Assembly: GCA_024362935.1 (NCBI GenBank)
Contig: JANCRA010000001.1
Location: forward strand, 61,160,930-61,224,929
From: Setophaga petechia
Taxonomy: Eukaryota; Chordata; Aves; Passeriformes; Parulidae
Length of the DNA stretch: 64,000 nt
Direction: 5' to 3'
Shown piece after piece: positions 13,446 to 25,026 of this stretch (positions are counted from its first letter, which is position 1; every line of letters starts with the position of its first letter). Below the pieces are notes generated by a model. That model made no database searches. It had not been told where the DNA came from and worked only from the letters and a program-made list of their open reading frames with translations. The position numbers and the translations under genes were made by a program.

Positions 13446-13501
13446 CACAGTACTGTGTGCTGCATTATGCAAATGGATGCAGCAAAGGTCAAAGCTTATC
13501 T
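13446..13501. promoter_or_regulatory. Candidate cis-regulatory motif cluster
   Basis: Within 56 bp there are a 12-bp perfect palindrome CACAGTACTGTG (13446-13457), an exact octamer ATGCAAAT (13467-13474; POU/Oct type), CAAAGGTCA (13483-13491; a nuclear-receptor half-site with the 5' extension liked by ERR/HNF4/COUP-type receptors) and CTTATCT (13495-13501; the complement of a GATA site AGATAAG). The motifs are seen directly. That they work together as an enhancer is inference; such short motifs also occur by chance. Confidence 0.3.
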
Positions 13502-16500
13502 CAATCTCATAATAATGTAGTCTGTAGAGAATAATTAATTTACAGCATGTGTTCTTATATTGTGTACCACAACACTAAAAGCCATTTTATTTGGGAATTT
13601 TCTTGCTTTATGTTGCAGAGAGAAATAATATCAACAGCTTTCAATTTTCTCTTTGGGAACCAGGGGGGAAGGGAAGGCCCAGCTCCTTATTTTCCATAGC
13701 AACACCAGGCTAAAATTAAGCACCAAAAATAGTGCCTTTTAATTACTAAAATGCTGTTAAATTTCAGTGTTTAGGAATGAGATTTCTGTGCCCAACAGCT
13801 GCCTCACATTACAAGAACAAAAGTGTTTGAATAACTTGCATGAAGCAAGCAGTGCTGTAAGGATTCAGTCAGATCACACATTTCCCTACAGAGGGTCACA
13901 GCTGAGATGTAGGATATATTTGTGAATTATTGAGGCCCTGTGCTGGGGATGGGAAGTGTCATCCAGAGCAGAGAGGTTCTGAAGCTGGAGCATAAAAAGC
14001 CAGTATGCAAACCTGAGTCTGAGGGGCTGGTGGCATGTTGGCAAACTGGTGTTCCATGAGTTCTGGTTCTGATACTATAATGCCCATCTTCTCCATCCAC
14101 TGGGCCAGCTTTGTTTCCCTCTCTCTGCCAAAAAGAACAAGAATTTCTCAGCTTTGTAAGAAAAATAGCCTCCAAGAGCCATGTTCAGAGCAGCCCAAGC
14201 TACGTTATGCAACCTCTTTTTCACACCTATTTTTAAATACATGTTGCACATATGGAGATTTTAAAAGAGTGGTCCTCTGACATAAGCCTCAAGAGAGCAG
14301 CTCTCTAAGCAAGAGGATGAGATGTTTGTGTTCTTTCAAATCCAAGGGATCTTACTCCTTACTCTCAAATATTTGTACTGTCTTGGCATTTTGGGCTGGA
14401 AGCTAAATAGAGCTGCCTGGGAATCAGATGGAGTCTCACTGCACAGATGACAGAAAACTGCCACGACCAAGAAGCAATAATTCTCTTACAAGAAGCCGTG
14501 TTTTACACAACTGGTTTACACAATTTACTGAGGATTAATTGGTCCCACAGGAAATCTGTCATTCATCAGGAACTTTAACTCCCCAACTCCTGCTTCACCT
14601 CCTGTAGCTTATTTTTTCCTTGTGTTTTCTAGGAAGCTGCATATGCTTATAGTTGTTTGTAAGCAACCCAAACAACATGACCTTCACGTGATCCAGTGGC
14701 TTCTAAAGCTCATTCCCTGCTCCTTGCACACGTCAGAACAACTCTCTTGTGGTTTTTATCTCCTTTAGGTGACAAACTTGCTCACAGGCCAGCACCTTTC
14801 CCCATCCCTAGAGATCATCTGTCACTGTAACCTTAAGTGTTCATCACAAGATGCAGAGCTAGACCAGTGGCAATGCCATCCAAACTCACACAGATCCAGC
14901 TGTCCTTCTGTCAGTTACCTTCACACACTCCAGATGCAACCCCAGCAGTTCCCAGGGAAGGTGGAAATGCTGCAGAGTAGTTCATGTTGACAGTAGTTGC
15001 TAAAAGGTCATTTGGAGACATTCATTGGTTGTTTGCTGCAGCAGTCATTATTATTGGCAGCAGAAATTGGCAGGAAGCACTGTTATTGTCAGAAAGCATT
15101 CAAAGAGTGTCATTTGTCAATATGTGCTCTTCCACACAGCAGCAGGCTAAGAGAACTCCATCTCTCAATTTTACTAGAAAAAACCAGCATAAATACCCTG
15201 ACATGCTTTTATCTGCATCTCCTGATGTGGGCATGGAAGATTCTCTAGGAACTCTGCATCAGCCCACTACCCTGTCTGGGAGCAGAAAAGCAGAAACATG
15301 CAGAAGCATTTTACCGGGAATTTCAGTTTCTGGGGTTCTGCTCTGAGTTTTTCCAGAATGAAGAATCTCTATGATGATCCACCTGTCAGGCTCATTTAGC
15401 ACTAACTCTGTTTCTAAGCACAGGGACTTGGATATTGCTATGTAAATGAACTCAGATCTGTTTGCCCTGTATTGGGAAGGGGAAAAAAACATAATAAGAT
15501 TCAAGATCCCTTTTTTTTTTTCATCTATTTGAGCAAATGTAACCATAATATCATACCAGAATACATTCCAAAGACTTGGAAGGTGGAAGTACATTATAAA
15601 TCCAAGTTGCATCTCTCTATAATTTTGCATTATGGCAGTACAATAATGGAATTAATAAAACTTGCATTTTAATGCTGTCAAGTTACAATAAAAAGCATTA
15701 TTTAACCCTCCCCAAGCCTACACTCCAGTAAATGTCAAGTCCCCAATTATTAGGTATTTAAATATTTGTACAAAGAGTCTTTAATAATGAGAACACACAC
15801 TGCAGATACGTGTGCTGTTGTACTATTAAACTGAAATGAATAACCTGGGACCATTATTCCCAGTCCTAATAAAGCTGATTTGCTAATCAAATGTCAATAA
15901 AATGACTTGTTTTTAATATGGACACAATTGCACTAATAACTTAGAGTTATTAAATAAAGGTTTTCAGAATGAACACAGAAGCACTGTTATTTTTTTTATG
16001 ACACCCTTCATTCTCCTGCTGGCTTCCTTCACCTCAAGCACTCAGAATCCTTTTCATTCAGTAAAGCAGTCAAAGGCTGGCACTTGACTTTCATTTCCAT
16101 CTTTGTCCCTGTCACAGGAGAGGGGACAAGCAAGAAGATGGGAGAGATAACAGAAGAAAGGGAATAGTTTATAGCACAGCACCTTTTGTTTGTAGTTTAT
16201 CTCACTGCTTCCCAGCCAGGTCTCCATTTTCTATTAGTTGGTCCCAACACTTTTCTGTAAGAAAGGAAATGAGCCAATTGCTGTAGCACACTTGGCCTGG
16301 CTCAGTCCTTCATTTGACTGTCTGCTGGATGCATTCAGTCTTCCAGGAGAAGTTCAACAACTGAAAGCCAGGGCAGTGCCATGGGACAGGAATTACAAAG
16401 CAACTCAATGGGAACTGGCAATAGCACAAGTGCTGATACAAATCTCATGTCTTCGGGGTTGCTGACAGCTTTGAGTACTAACTTTGACCTTGGCCATAAT

Positions 16501-17969
16501 TCTTTTCCTTATTCAAGAGCTTTCCTTTTTATTCTGTTCATTAACAATGAAATTGAATTTCTAAATGGATTTACACAGTGAAAGAGGGGGACATGTTCTC
16601 ACTTCAGAGACTGACATATTCTTAAGGGACTTTTCATGTACCCTGTTGGTGAATCATCAAAGAAAAGATTGTTACTGTGTTACAAAAGCAATAAAAAATG
16701 CAATTCACTAAAACACTATCTGAAATTATTATCCATGGAACAATGAGTCTGATTAGCTAACAGCAACAGATAGGTTTATAATTTCAAGTTTTATGACTCT
16801 TTGATAACATAAAGCCCTTTTTTTCTCAAAAGGAAGTTGCAGAACTTAATGCATTTGCTGAGCTTAGTGTTGTCAGTCCCATATATCACAAACAAATTGC
16901 ACTCCTCAGAAATAAGATCTGCATTGTATGGTTAGAAATTTACAGTGTGCTAATAAATTACTTGAGAGATAATTTCTGGCTTTCAATATCTAGTCCAAAG
17001 AACACTTATTCCTACAGTCAAAGGCCTTTATTGCTGATAAAAATGTAAATATTAGCACCAGTTAGTAACATTTAATAATGACCATAACTGACCTGGAGCA
17101 AGTTGTTCCTTACATGTAAAATCAGCAAAAGATGATGATTTCTGATGATGGGTTTTGATTACACTTGCAAGATGCAATAACATAAGATAGTTAGACTGTA
17201 CACTTGGCTGACAGCTTTTTATAACGTTTCCCTGGTTGGAAATAAAAGAATACTTCTAGTCTTACTTCAGCTTTGGGGCAGATCAAATTATTCAGTTCCT
17301 TCAAGGTAGCCAGAAATTACATTTTCTCAGTGCTTGTTTCAAGCTCTGCTGTGTTGATTCTATCACAAACCAATATTAATGGAATGCCACAATCACACTT
17401 GCACAGAAAGGAAATGCTGAGGCACTACGTCCTGGCACTGTCATACAGTACCCAAGGGTAAGTGAGTCCTTGACTGCAGGAATAATCTTTGTTATTACTC
17501 TACTATTGCTATTTTAAAGACTGATATTTATTTAAGGACTAATTATTATTATTCTAATGCCACATAAAAAAATTTACTGACAACACAGTGTTTGACACAA
17601 GAATGAACTTAAAATAAATTAGAATTAGTGCAGCATCATCTCTAGAAATACTCCTTCGACTTGATCTTTTATTAAGGCAAAAATGGGCAGAACTCAGCTG
17701 AAGAGGTGGTGGCAGATCAGAATTATCCAAGCACTAATGAAAAGCAATGTAAAATAATAACCCAGCAGCCAATACAGTAGAAATGACAGGATAACCTTTT
17801 CTAGCTGTGTGGTTTTAAGTTTCATTAAGGCAGAAGTTGCCAGACTATTTCCAGTGGAGGTGCAGGTGTGGAGACTGCAGCTGTTCCACAGACAGCTCAC
17901 TGGTCACACAGTGACACTCTGCTCACCAGGCTCCTTCAGGGTGACAAACTCAAAGACATACAACAAAAA
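13502..17969. other. Noncoding DNA, nothing recognised
   Basis: The longest frames, including one of 120 codons at 14984-15346 and one of 123 codons on the other strand at 15259-15630, have no domain features and no codon bias that I can see. I recognised no transposon sequence or tRNA-like cloverleaf. Confidence 0.55.
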
Positions 17970-17993
17970 ATCATTAACAATTGTGTTAATGAT
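17970..17993. repeat. Inverted repeat, 9-bp arms
   Basis: ATCATTAAC (17970-17978) pairs perfectly with GTTAATGAT (17985-17993) around AATTGT. GTTAATNATTAAC is the general shape of an HNF1 site, and GTTAAT half-sites are present here, but the wide spacing argues against it. Confidence 0.85.
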
Positions 17994-19420
17994 GTCACAT
18001 TTGTCCATGACCAGTCATCATCATTACAGAGAGGCCTTTGTGTCAAAGGATGTCCTCAGAGAGACAGTAAGTCCTCCTGGAACAATCTCTGTTAGAACCA
18101 GGGCTCATCCTGCAGAGCTCTGCAGCATCCCCAGTGCAGCTGCTCCATGTGCCCCACGGGAAGCTCTCCCTGCAGCCACATGGAAGCAGCTGCTCACTCA
18201 GCCTGCTTCCCTCCCACCCTGCTGGCATTAACTGCTCATCTCCTGACACAGAGATCAGCCCTACCCCATTCCTTCAGCACCAGCCTGACCAGCACAAACA
18301 GCAACTAACTTCCTCTTTTAACTGACACTGCAAGGCTCATGCTGTGCACTATGAATGACTTCTTAGGGGTTTTTTTAAATCTTGAAAGAACACACACAGT
18401 AAGACATGCAAATGAAGGCTACAGAATTTTGGACTGCCTGGTGTTGGAATGATAAGCTACAAACATCTGAAAGAGTTTAACAAGATTCTTTTCTTAATCT
18501 GAATTATGTTGAATAAACTACAAAAAAAAAATTCAGATTGTTCTCAAACTCATCACAGTTTTACCTTACAATGCTCTGGTCTGTCTGACCCACAAATCTG
18601 AAAATTAATGAGTCCTCTGAAAGAGGTATGTGGACACAAGATTTCTGTCTAAATAAAGACCCCATCCAAGCTGTTTTTCCTGATTCTGTGGCTCAAGAAA
18701 CCACCTGTTTAACTGGAAACAACAGATAATTAGCCCATAACTGCAGCTGCTTGCATGTTGTCTGGTCTATTTACATATCCTTGAAACTACTATGCCCAAT
18801 TAGTAGTTTAGATTGTTTCTCCCTTCTAGTAGTTAAAAGGGAACAATCTCTTGAAAAATGTGGTCTCTCTTAGGCTTTCCACTGAATAGGTCACTCAGCC
18901 ACCCTTAGGTCACTGCTATAAGGTAAAAAGCTGTGCCTTGATAAACCAGTTGCTGTTTTTCCCTGTAACTGGTAGTGTGCACTGGGCACAGGCACTCCAT
19001 TGTACAGACACTGCCTGCTGAGTGCACTCCATAGTTAACTACCTGAAAACAACTCTGATTTAAATTACTCCAATATTATATGCACATTGTTCCTGAAGAA
19101 ATGCAGAATACTTGTGAAATATTGCTTTTAAGAATCATGGTTTAACCTCTAAAACATCTACACACCTAAAAAAGTCTATTATAGCTTGTACAGTTGTAAA
19201 TTTTACTTCGTGGCTACAGTAAAACAAAACGAATTATTTTGGTGCCGGATTAAATATTTTAACAGCAACGATTAAAGTAAGTATTACTTTGAATAGCACT
19301 AGAACATCAAAATACTTAATACCATGGAGGAGTTGCCTTTTGCACAGAGCAGATAAGCAAAGACTGCACAACACTACAATAAACACTCAGAGGTACGTGT
19401 TCCTTGGACCAGTTGTACTT
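17994..19420. other. Noncoding DNA with one composite hairpin
   Basis: A GC-richer patch at about 18100-18300 supports overlapping short frames on both strands, a sign of composition and not of a gene. The paired hairpins at 18784-18849 are listed separately. Nothing else was recognised. Confidence 0.5.
18784..18849. repeat. Two adjacent inverted repeats (composite hairpin)
   Basis: The first hairpin has 9-bp perfect arms AAACTACTA (18784-18792) and TAGTAGTTT (18801-18809). The second starts at the next base: AGATTGTT (18810-18817) pairs with AACAATCT (18842-18849), then after a 3-base bulge CCCTT (18821-18825) pairs with AAGGG (18837-18841). A further copy of TAGTAGTT (18827-18834) lies in the second loop and could compete for pairing with the first arm. 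It is not recognised as a known RNA. Confidence 0.7.
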
Positions 19421-19421
19421 A

Positions 19422-19643
19422 TCAGCTATACACAATTCCACTGTCTACATTCCTCCTGAAGCCATGGCTCCCTGCAGGTCTCTCCCAAGCCAAGAGGACA
19501 CACACTAAACTCAGAACGCAGGCAATGCTGCCGCCCAGGACTCGCAGCGCAGCCCGCAGGGAGAGCCGGCCAAGGAGCTGTTCCTCCCAAAGTGCTGAAG
19601 GGAAGCCCGGGGCCGGCAGAGGGCGAGATGTCTTACAGTCCAT
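19422..19643 (-). other. Minus-strand open frame with hydrophobic segment (doubtful first exon)
   Basis: On the minus strand an ATG at 19641-19643 has A at -3 and G at +4, a favourable Kozak context. It opens a 73-codon frame ending in a stop at 19422-19424. Residues 37-53 of the ATG-started product form a hydrophobic stretch (GGSIACVLSLVCVLLAW) preceded by arginines and followed by W-E-R-P, like a signal-anchor. The frame lies over the densest CpG patch that I found. Against a gene: no clear splice donor, no recognised family, and random frames in GC-rich DNA can look like this. Confidence 0.15.
19517..19624. promoter_or_regulatory. Small CpG-dense patch
   Basis: Nine CpG dinucleotides fall within 108 bp, in a window where CpG is otherwise sparse. 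The patch is GC-rich on both sides (about 19440-19640). It is much shorter than a standard CpG island, but its retained CpGs could mean germline hypomethylation, as at a promoter or enhancer. It could equally be a recently inserted or GC-biased segment. Confidence 0.3.
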
Positions 19644-19902
19644 CCTGTGGGGCACTTCTTCAATGGGAATGAAGAAATCTATCAGCAGCAGACTCTCCTG
19701 TGTGTCTGGGAAGGAATTCAGCAGTTGAACTCCTTACCTGAGTTTAGCACACTGCTCCCTAAGTGTATTCTCCCTGCTCTCCTCCTCCAAGTGATGTTAC
19801 TGCTCATCTCTGAGGCTGAATTCCCACTGCCAGGCCAAAGGCATTTTTGTTGCCTAGCAGCAGCAGACCTTTGGGATCTTCTGCTGTGTGACTCCTTTGC
19901 AA

Positions 19903-19950
19903 AATCAAGTCAAATGGTGACTTGATTCAAAAGGTCAAGTCACCATTTGA
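19903..19950. repeat. Overlapping, mutually exclusive inverted repeats
   Basis: Hairpin A: AATCAAGTCA (19903-19912) pairs with TGACTTGATT (19918-19927), loop 5 bases. Hairpin B: TCAAATGGTGACTTGA (19910-19925) pairs perfectly over 16 bp with 19935-19950, loop 9 bases. The right arm of A lies almost wholly inside the left arm of B, so a strand can form one or the other but not both. The layout resembles a nucleic-acid switch, or a fold-back copy made by template switching during replication. Confidence 0.9.
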
Positions 19951-20319
19951 ATCCCCTGCCAAAATGGCCTTTGGAGAAAGATGACGCGCACCACCAAAGC
20001 CTCTGCAGCAACCAGCAGCTGTAGAAGCTGGGACTGTCCCTCTCCAGAACCAGCTTTGCCTTGCTGGTATTGGCCTTGCTTTGAGGACACGTTTCCATGC
20101 TGCTGTCAGCACAGCAGCTTCTGGAAAACACCATGACTGGGGTCTCACACTGCTTGCTCCCCTCCAGCCCTGGGGCTCAGGCTGACTGCTTGCCCTGGTG
20201 CTGCTACTGTGACTGGCCTCAGGTTACACAGGTCTCAGCAGTGCATCTACCTACAACTTGCCTAAAAAATCAGCATCCCCAAAACACTTTACAGGTCTAG
20301 GGGAAGGTTTTAGTAAAGT

Positions 20320-20332
20320 AAAAAAAAAAAAA
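20320..20332. repeat. Poly-A run (A13)
   Basis: Thirteen uninterrupted A residues with no recognisable retroposed body next to them. Confidence 0.9.
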
Positions 20333-20565
20333 TCTTCTGAGAACAAAGAAATATCAGTGAATTTGTCAATGATTACAGTTTAGACAGATGGAATTTTCAT
20401 TTCTAATTTTATACTACTTGACTGATATTTCACTTATTTCAGAGAGATACAGTTTCCTCAGATATTCTGCAGTCAATGTAGCATTGCAACAAATTTGGCT
20501 ACCACGGCCTATATAAAGAACATTTTTGCAGTTATGTTGTTCATCTCCAGCCCAGCATTTGCAAA

Positions 20566-20588
20566 CAAAGTTCACTTAGGGAACTTTG
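20566..20588. repeat. Inverted repeat, 8-bp arms
   Basis: CAAAGTTC (20566-20573) and GAACTTTG (20581-20588) pair perfectly around a 7-base loop. It is small enough to be chance. Confidence 0.75.
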
Positions 20589-21882
20589 CTTACACGGGAT
20601 GCTCGTGGATTTGCGTTGCCTTCTAATGCACTGCATCAAAAGTGAATTCTTTTATTGCAGCACATTTTTGAAAAAACTCTTGCTGCGTCAGAACCACAGA
20701 AGTTTAAGAGAAGGTAATAACCAATATAAATCTTGACTGCGTGCAAATAAGATGGAATGACAGATCAGTTGCTCTCTGGTGTTTCTGGCTGAAAGCAGCT
20801 CATGAAACACATGCCATGGTAATGACACAGGAGGGAAGAAAAGGGACCAGTCCATTATTAGAAGTACAAAAACAGCAGAAGGATAAACCAGGTTGGTGTG
20901 ACATCATGTAACATCCTCCAATTTTAACAGATACTGCCCCACTCCTGCAGCACAGAACTTCAGTTTAGAAAATTCTAGTCTAAATTCCAACTCAAGAACC
21001 CTTTTTTGATACTGGCTGCAGCAAATCTCCATGCCTCATTTTGACAATTATGCCATTAAGTGTTTGGATTAAGCACTTTTGTAGTGCATCTGCACAATTA
21101 AATACCAGTGGCTTTACGGGGGGAAACCTCTTGCTCCACTGAAGGCAGAAGCCCATCTCATTTACATGCTAGCCAGCCATCCTCTCATTCCCTACATCAT
21201 GCAAGAAAAGAAAAACTATTTTCATCCTATCCCAAACTGCACATGACAGCACAAATAAAGTGCTTTCAGCTTTGCAGTATCCATTACAATTAATTATCCA
21301 GAAGTCCTTGGCATAAACTGTGAAAAGCCCTTGCTTTCTGAATAAATGGACTCCATCAAAATTCTACAGGTACCTAAGCTGACTGCAAATGAACACAAAT
21401 ATCTGCTGGCATTTTGTTACAAAGGCCTTTTCTCTAGGAAGTTGTGTGACACAGGATTTTTCTGCCCTGGATTTCCAGGATAACAGAGAGCATAATGTGT
21501 TAGCAGATAAAGCTAAGCATGTGTGGCTTAAGATATTTCAAGAGATAAGGCCAACAACAGGAGAAAATACTAATTTTCATGTAATCTTTTTCCCTTCATA
21601 AAGTCAGCCGAGCTATTTCACTATCGCTCTGTTTATTCAGTGTCAATTAGCCTGCTCATTACGCTATCATAAATCAAATAACGAATGAGAAATCCCCCAG
21701 GACCTCAGATAACACAAGAAGAGAAAGAACATCCAAGTAGACTACAGGCTAGAAATTTGCAAGTGGAAGGGACAAACTCCATCAGTGTGTTGAACTTACC
21801 TAAGCACTGTAGTTCTGTTTAGTTCTAAGGCTACTGAGTTGACAAAAGCTCAAAACTTAGTAATGAATCCCTTTTCCCTTCA

Positions 21883-21929
21883 GAACTGAAATAGCAGAAA
21901 AGAAAATAAGCATTTTACCATTTCAGTTC
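21883..21929. repeat. Inverted repeat, 10-bp arms with 27-base loop
   Basis: GAACTGAAAT (21883-21892) and ATTTCAGTTC (21920-21929) are perfect reverse complements separated by 27 A-rich bases. The stem-loop length is short for a pre-microRNA (about 47 nt in all), and the loop does not pair further. Confidence 0.8.
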
Positions 21930-24900
21930 CATGTTAAACCCCATCTTTTTGACACCTCCTTTGTTAAGGTTAATATTTGCCTTTCATTGTCCCTAAATAA
22001 ATTCTGTTTATTATACTCACTGAAGTTACCTGGCATTTCATAGTAGAGTCAGCATTTGCCCTGTTGTGAGCTCTACATTGTTGGCATTTTAAACTCTCTC
22101 CTTCCTCTGGGTGAAATTATTTCTGTAAAAATGGCTATTTCTAGGCTTCTGTTTTGGGATGAACCTATATCATAGCTGCTGCAGAAAGGTTGTCATTAAA
22201 ATTGAAATGCAGAAGAACTACACTCCTCAGGTTGCTTCACCCTTGTTCCACAGCACTTACATTTGTATTGATTTTATAATGAGTGCACACAAGACGAGGA
22301 AAGTGCTGACTTTCCTTGCTCTGCCATGTCCACTGCTGCTTTCCTTGTCTAAGTGAGGTGCAGCGTCTCACTGAACTATTAAAAAAGACAGACTAACAAT
22401 AGGGGAATGATTTTCTCTTACAGCAAAACCATTACAGAGCTTCCCTCCTGAGGCACTAGGTGTTAACTAGCTTAGTGCATTAAAACAAAAAAAAATACTG
22501 ACACCTGTGATTTAGTACTTTCTAGAATGCACAGCTTGGAAAAAAGGCAGTTTGGCATGCCAGTGAAACACTGACTGAAGCACCACTAGCAAGCATCTCC
22601 CATCCCTTCACCCTCAGCACACAGAGATTCCATGGATTGCATTGTGTAAGGGTCTCCCAGGGAGGATGGCGATGAGTTAGGCTGAAGTAAGGTCCTAAAA
22701 CACTGCCAAAGATTGGAGAAGTTATCCTAGGACATCAGTCCCATTTTCTTACCTGTGAGACCTCCTGAAGATGTCATTTAGAGATAATACCTAAACCATT
22801 AGCTGGCACTAAGAAGATGGAGATGGCAGTTCAGTGTCAGTGTAAGCACAGCTCAGAATGCCAAAGGAGAGCAATGCTGAACTCACACTTCAACACTGAC
22901 CTTAAACAAATAAACCCTGTCAATAAGATACTTCCCCCAAAGGCAAAGAACAAGGTAAATTATGATAATTATCTTGTTTCTTGACAATTAGTTCACCTAA
23001 TGTGTTTAATACTACTGGCAACAGCATTTGCCACAAGACAATTAACACCAGGTGACAGACACAACGTCAAAGCTTCCTCCCAGGGACTCTGCTTCAGAGG
23101 CAGTTCCCTGTTTGCTTAGCAGGCCACTTCAGAGCACACTGCAGGCTGACAAGGGACAGCACCTTCACAGTGAAATGTGTGCAGGTAAAAACACCTGAAA
23201 TATTACACTTCAGCTCTTGAAATGTTTATTTGTACAGTGCATTAAATGAGAAGGCACTTTGGCAGCTGTGCACTCTATGCAAGAAAAAGAAAAGAAAATC
23301 AGTATTATCTGAAAATACATCGTTATGCTAGAAGGAGTTAAAAATAAAACGAAAAAAAATCACATTTTGTGCTTGACATATGATCAGTTATGAATTTTCC
23401 ATGAAGAGTATGTCTGTTCTGGGAGACTGCAGAGGTGAAAGATTTCCTGATTTAACAATATTTACTTAATCCAGGTCCCAAAACTGTTTACAGACACTAC
23501 TGAAGAAAATCACGACCAAGAAAGCCAGGCCACAACATCATGTGTGCCAAGGGCACATGTCTAGGGCTTTTTATAACTAGAACTCTGCTTCATTTCCAAG
23601 AGGGAAATCTGAACCTACCCATGGACACTGCAGGTTTTTTGTAAGTATGTGACTGCAGCTTTTTTCTGCCACCAATTCGGCAATATTCGAAAACTTTGAG
23701 GGGAAGAAGAAATAGAAGTAGTGTAGCTGCACGAAGTCTGCATTGATAAATGAAAAAGTTTCATACTGCTGTTGCCCTTTCAAGTACCTCACTGTTATCA
23801 GCTACAGATTAAACCTCTTTACAAATATACCTGTGGCTGAGTTTTGAATTAAGCACCTTGGATATAGACAGAGTTGGGTCAAAATGTACTTGGTGCCCTA
23901 TTATTTTATCTATCTCTCTACCTGGGTATTTAATACCTCCAGCATATGACTTGAGATGGCAAAGACAAGGCTAATGGGACTCCACAGAAGGCAGAGAAAA
24001 GAGAACATTACAGTCTTCTGAAAATAACTCTCAAAGGCTTTTCTTCTCCAAGAGGCTTTCCTCCTTTTCAGCAGAATCACTCCCCTGCCAGCTTTCTCAC
24101 AAGAACAGGCCAGTTTAGATGTGACAAAAGCACAGCCAGCAGTGACAGAGGCTGCTCCCCCATCCCAGTGATCCCAGTGCTCCACCCCAGGGGCTGGTTC
24201 CCAGCCAGAGCCCCAGGCTGGGACACAGGAAGCCTCATTATAGAGGGTGCTGAAATGCTGTGTAATGGCCTTGGAACAGGATCCACAGCTGAGAGTGAGA
24301 TGAAACTACAAGACACCCTGAATGGGCTGCAAAACCTATGACAACAATTGCTGCAGTGATTTTAATTTTGGTGAGGTACCACCTCTCTGTTGTGATCAGG
24401 AACAGGCAGGCCCAATGGTACCTAATGCTGCAATTGCCTGCTCAAAATTTAATGGCTCTCCAGTAAATATTACATTATTTCCTCAGCACTACTCTGATAA
24501 CAAAGCAGCTTACATCTAAGCTTAGACTTCCTGAGCACTTGTCTAAAGTGGTACTGAAAGTACTTCTTCAACTGCAGTTACACAGGGAAGGAAAAACCAG
24601 ACCATTACAAGCTTCCCCAGGTTCCAAACTAAGCAGCTTTCACAACTAAAATACTATTCAAGCCTTCTTTTACTTGAAAAGAGCTTGCAAGATAGCTTAT
24701 TTCATAGATTAAAACGGTTGCAGTAAAAGTGATTAAAATTTATTACATTATTTTTAGTCCAAAGTTATCTCTGCTTCAGGTAAGGTATTTATACCTTTCA
24801 TCAGGATTAACTGTTTTTACCAAGTAGTTTTTAAATGTATGTCAGTCAATTTTAATTCAATCCATTACACCTGTAAGTCTATTTTGGAGAGATTTCTGGG

Positions 24901-25010
24901 GATTTATTTCACAATAGTTGAGCTTAATGTCTATTTCAGTGGGAGACAGGATGGGTGCTTGGAGAGATATGGAGAGATGATCCATCCTAACAGAAGAATT
25001 TAGTATTAAA

Positions 25011-25026
25011 AGAGAGAGAGAGAGAG
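25011..25026. repeat. (AG)8 microsatellite
   Basis: Eight AG dinucleotides in a purine-rich context; an ordinary short simple repeat. Confidence 0.85.

Noticed and set aside
17809..18231. 140-codon plus-strand open frame
   Set aside because: Other frames are open over the same GC-richer DNA on both strands, with no domain features and no splice signals.
21883..21929. 10-bp-arm stem-loop as a microRNA precursor
   Set aside because: The total length of about 47 nt is too short, the loop of 27 bases does not extend the stem, and there is no arm-length duplex of about 22 bp.
24060..24320. GC-rich patch with overlapping minus-strand frames
   Set aside because: No start context, splice sites or domain; low CpG. 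Looks like GC-biased noncoding DNA.
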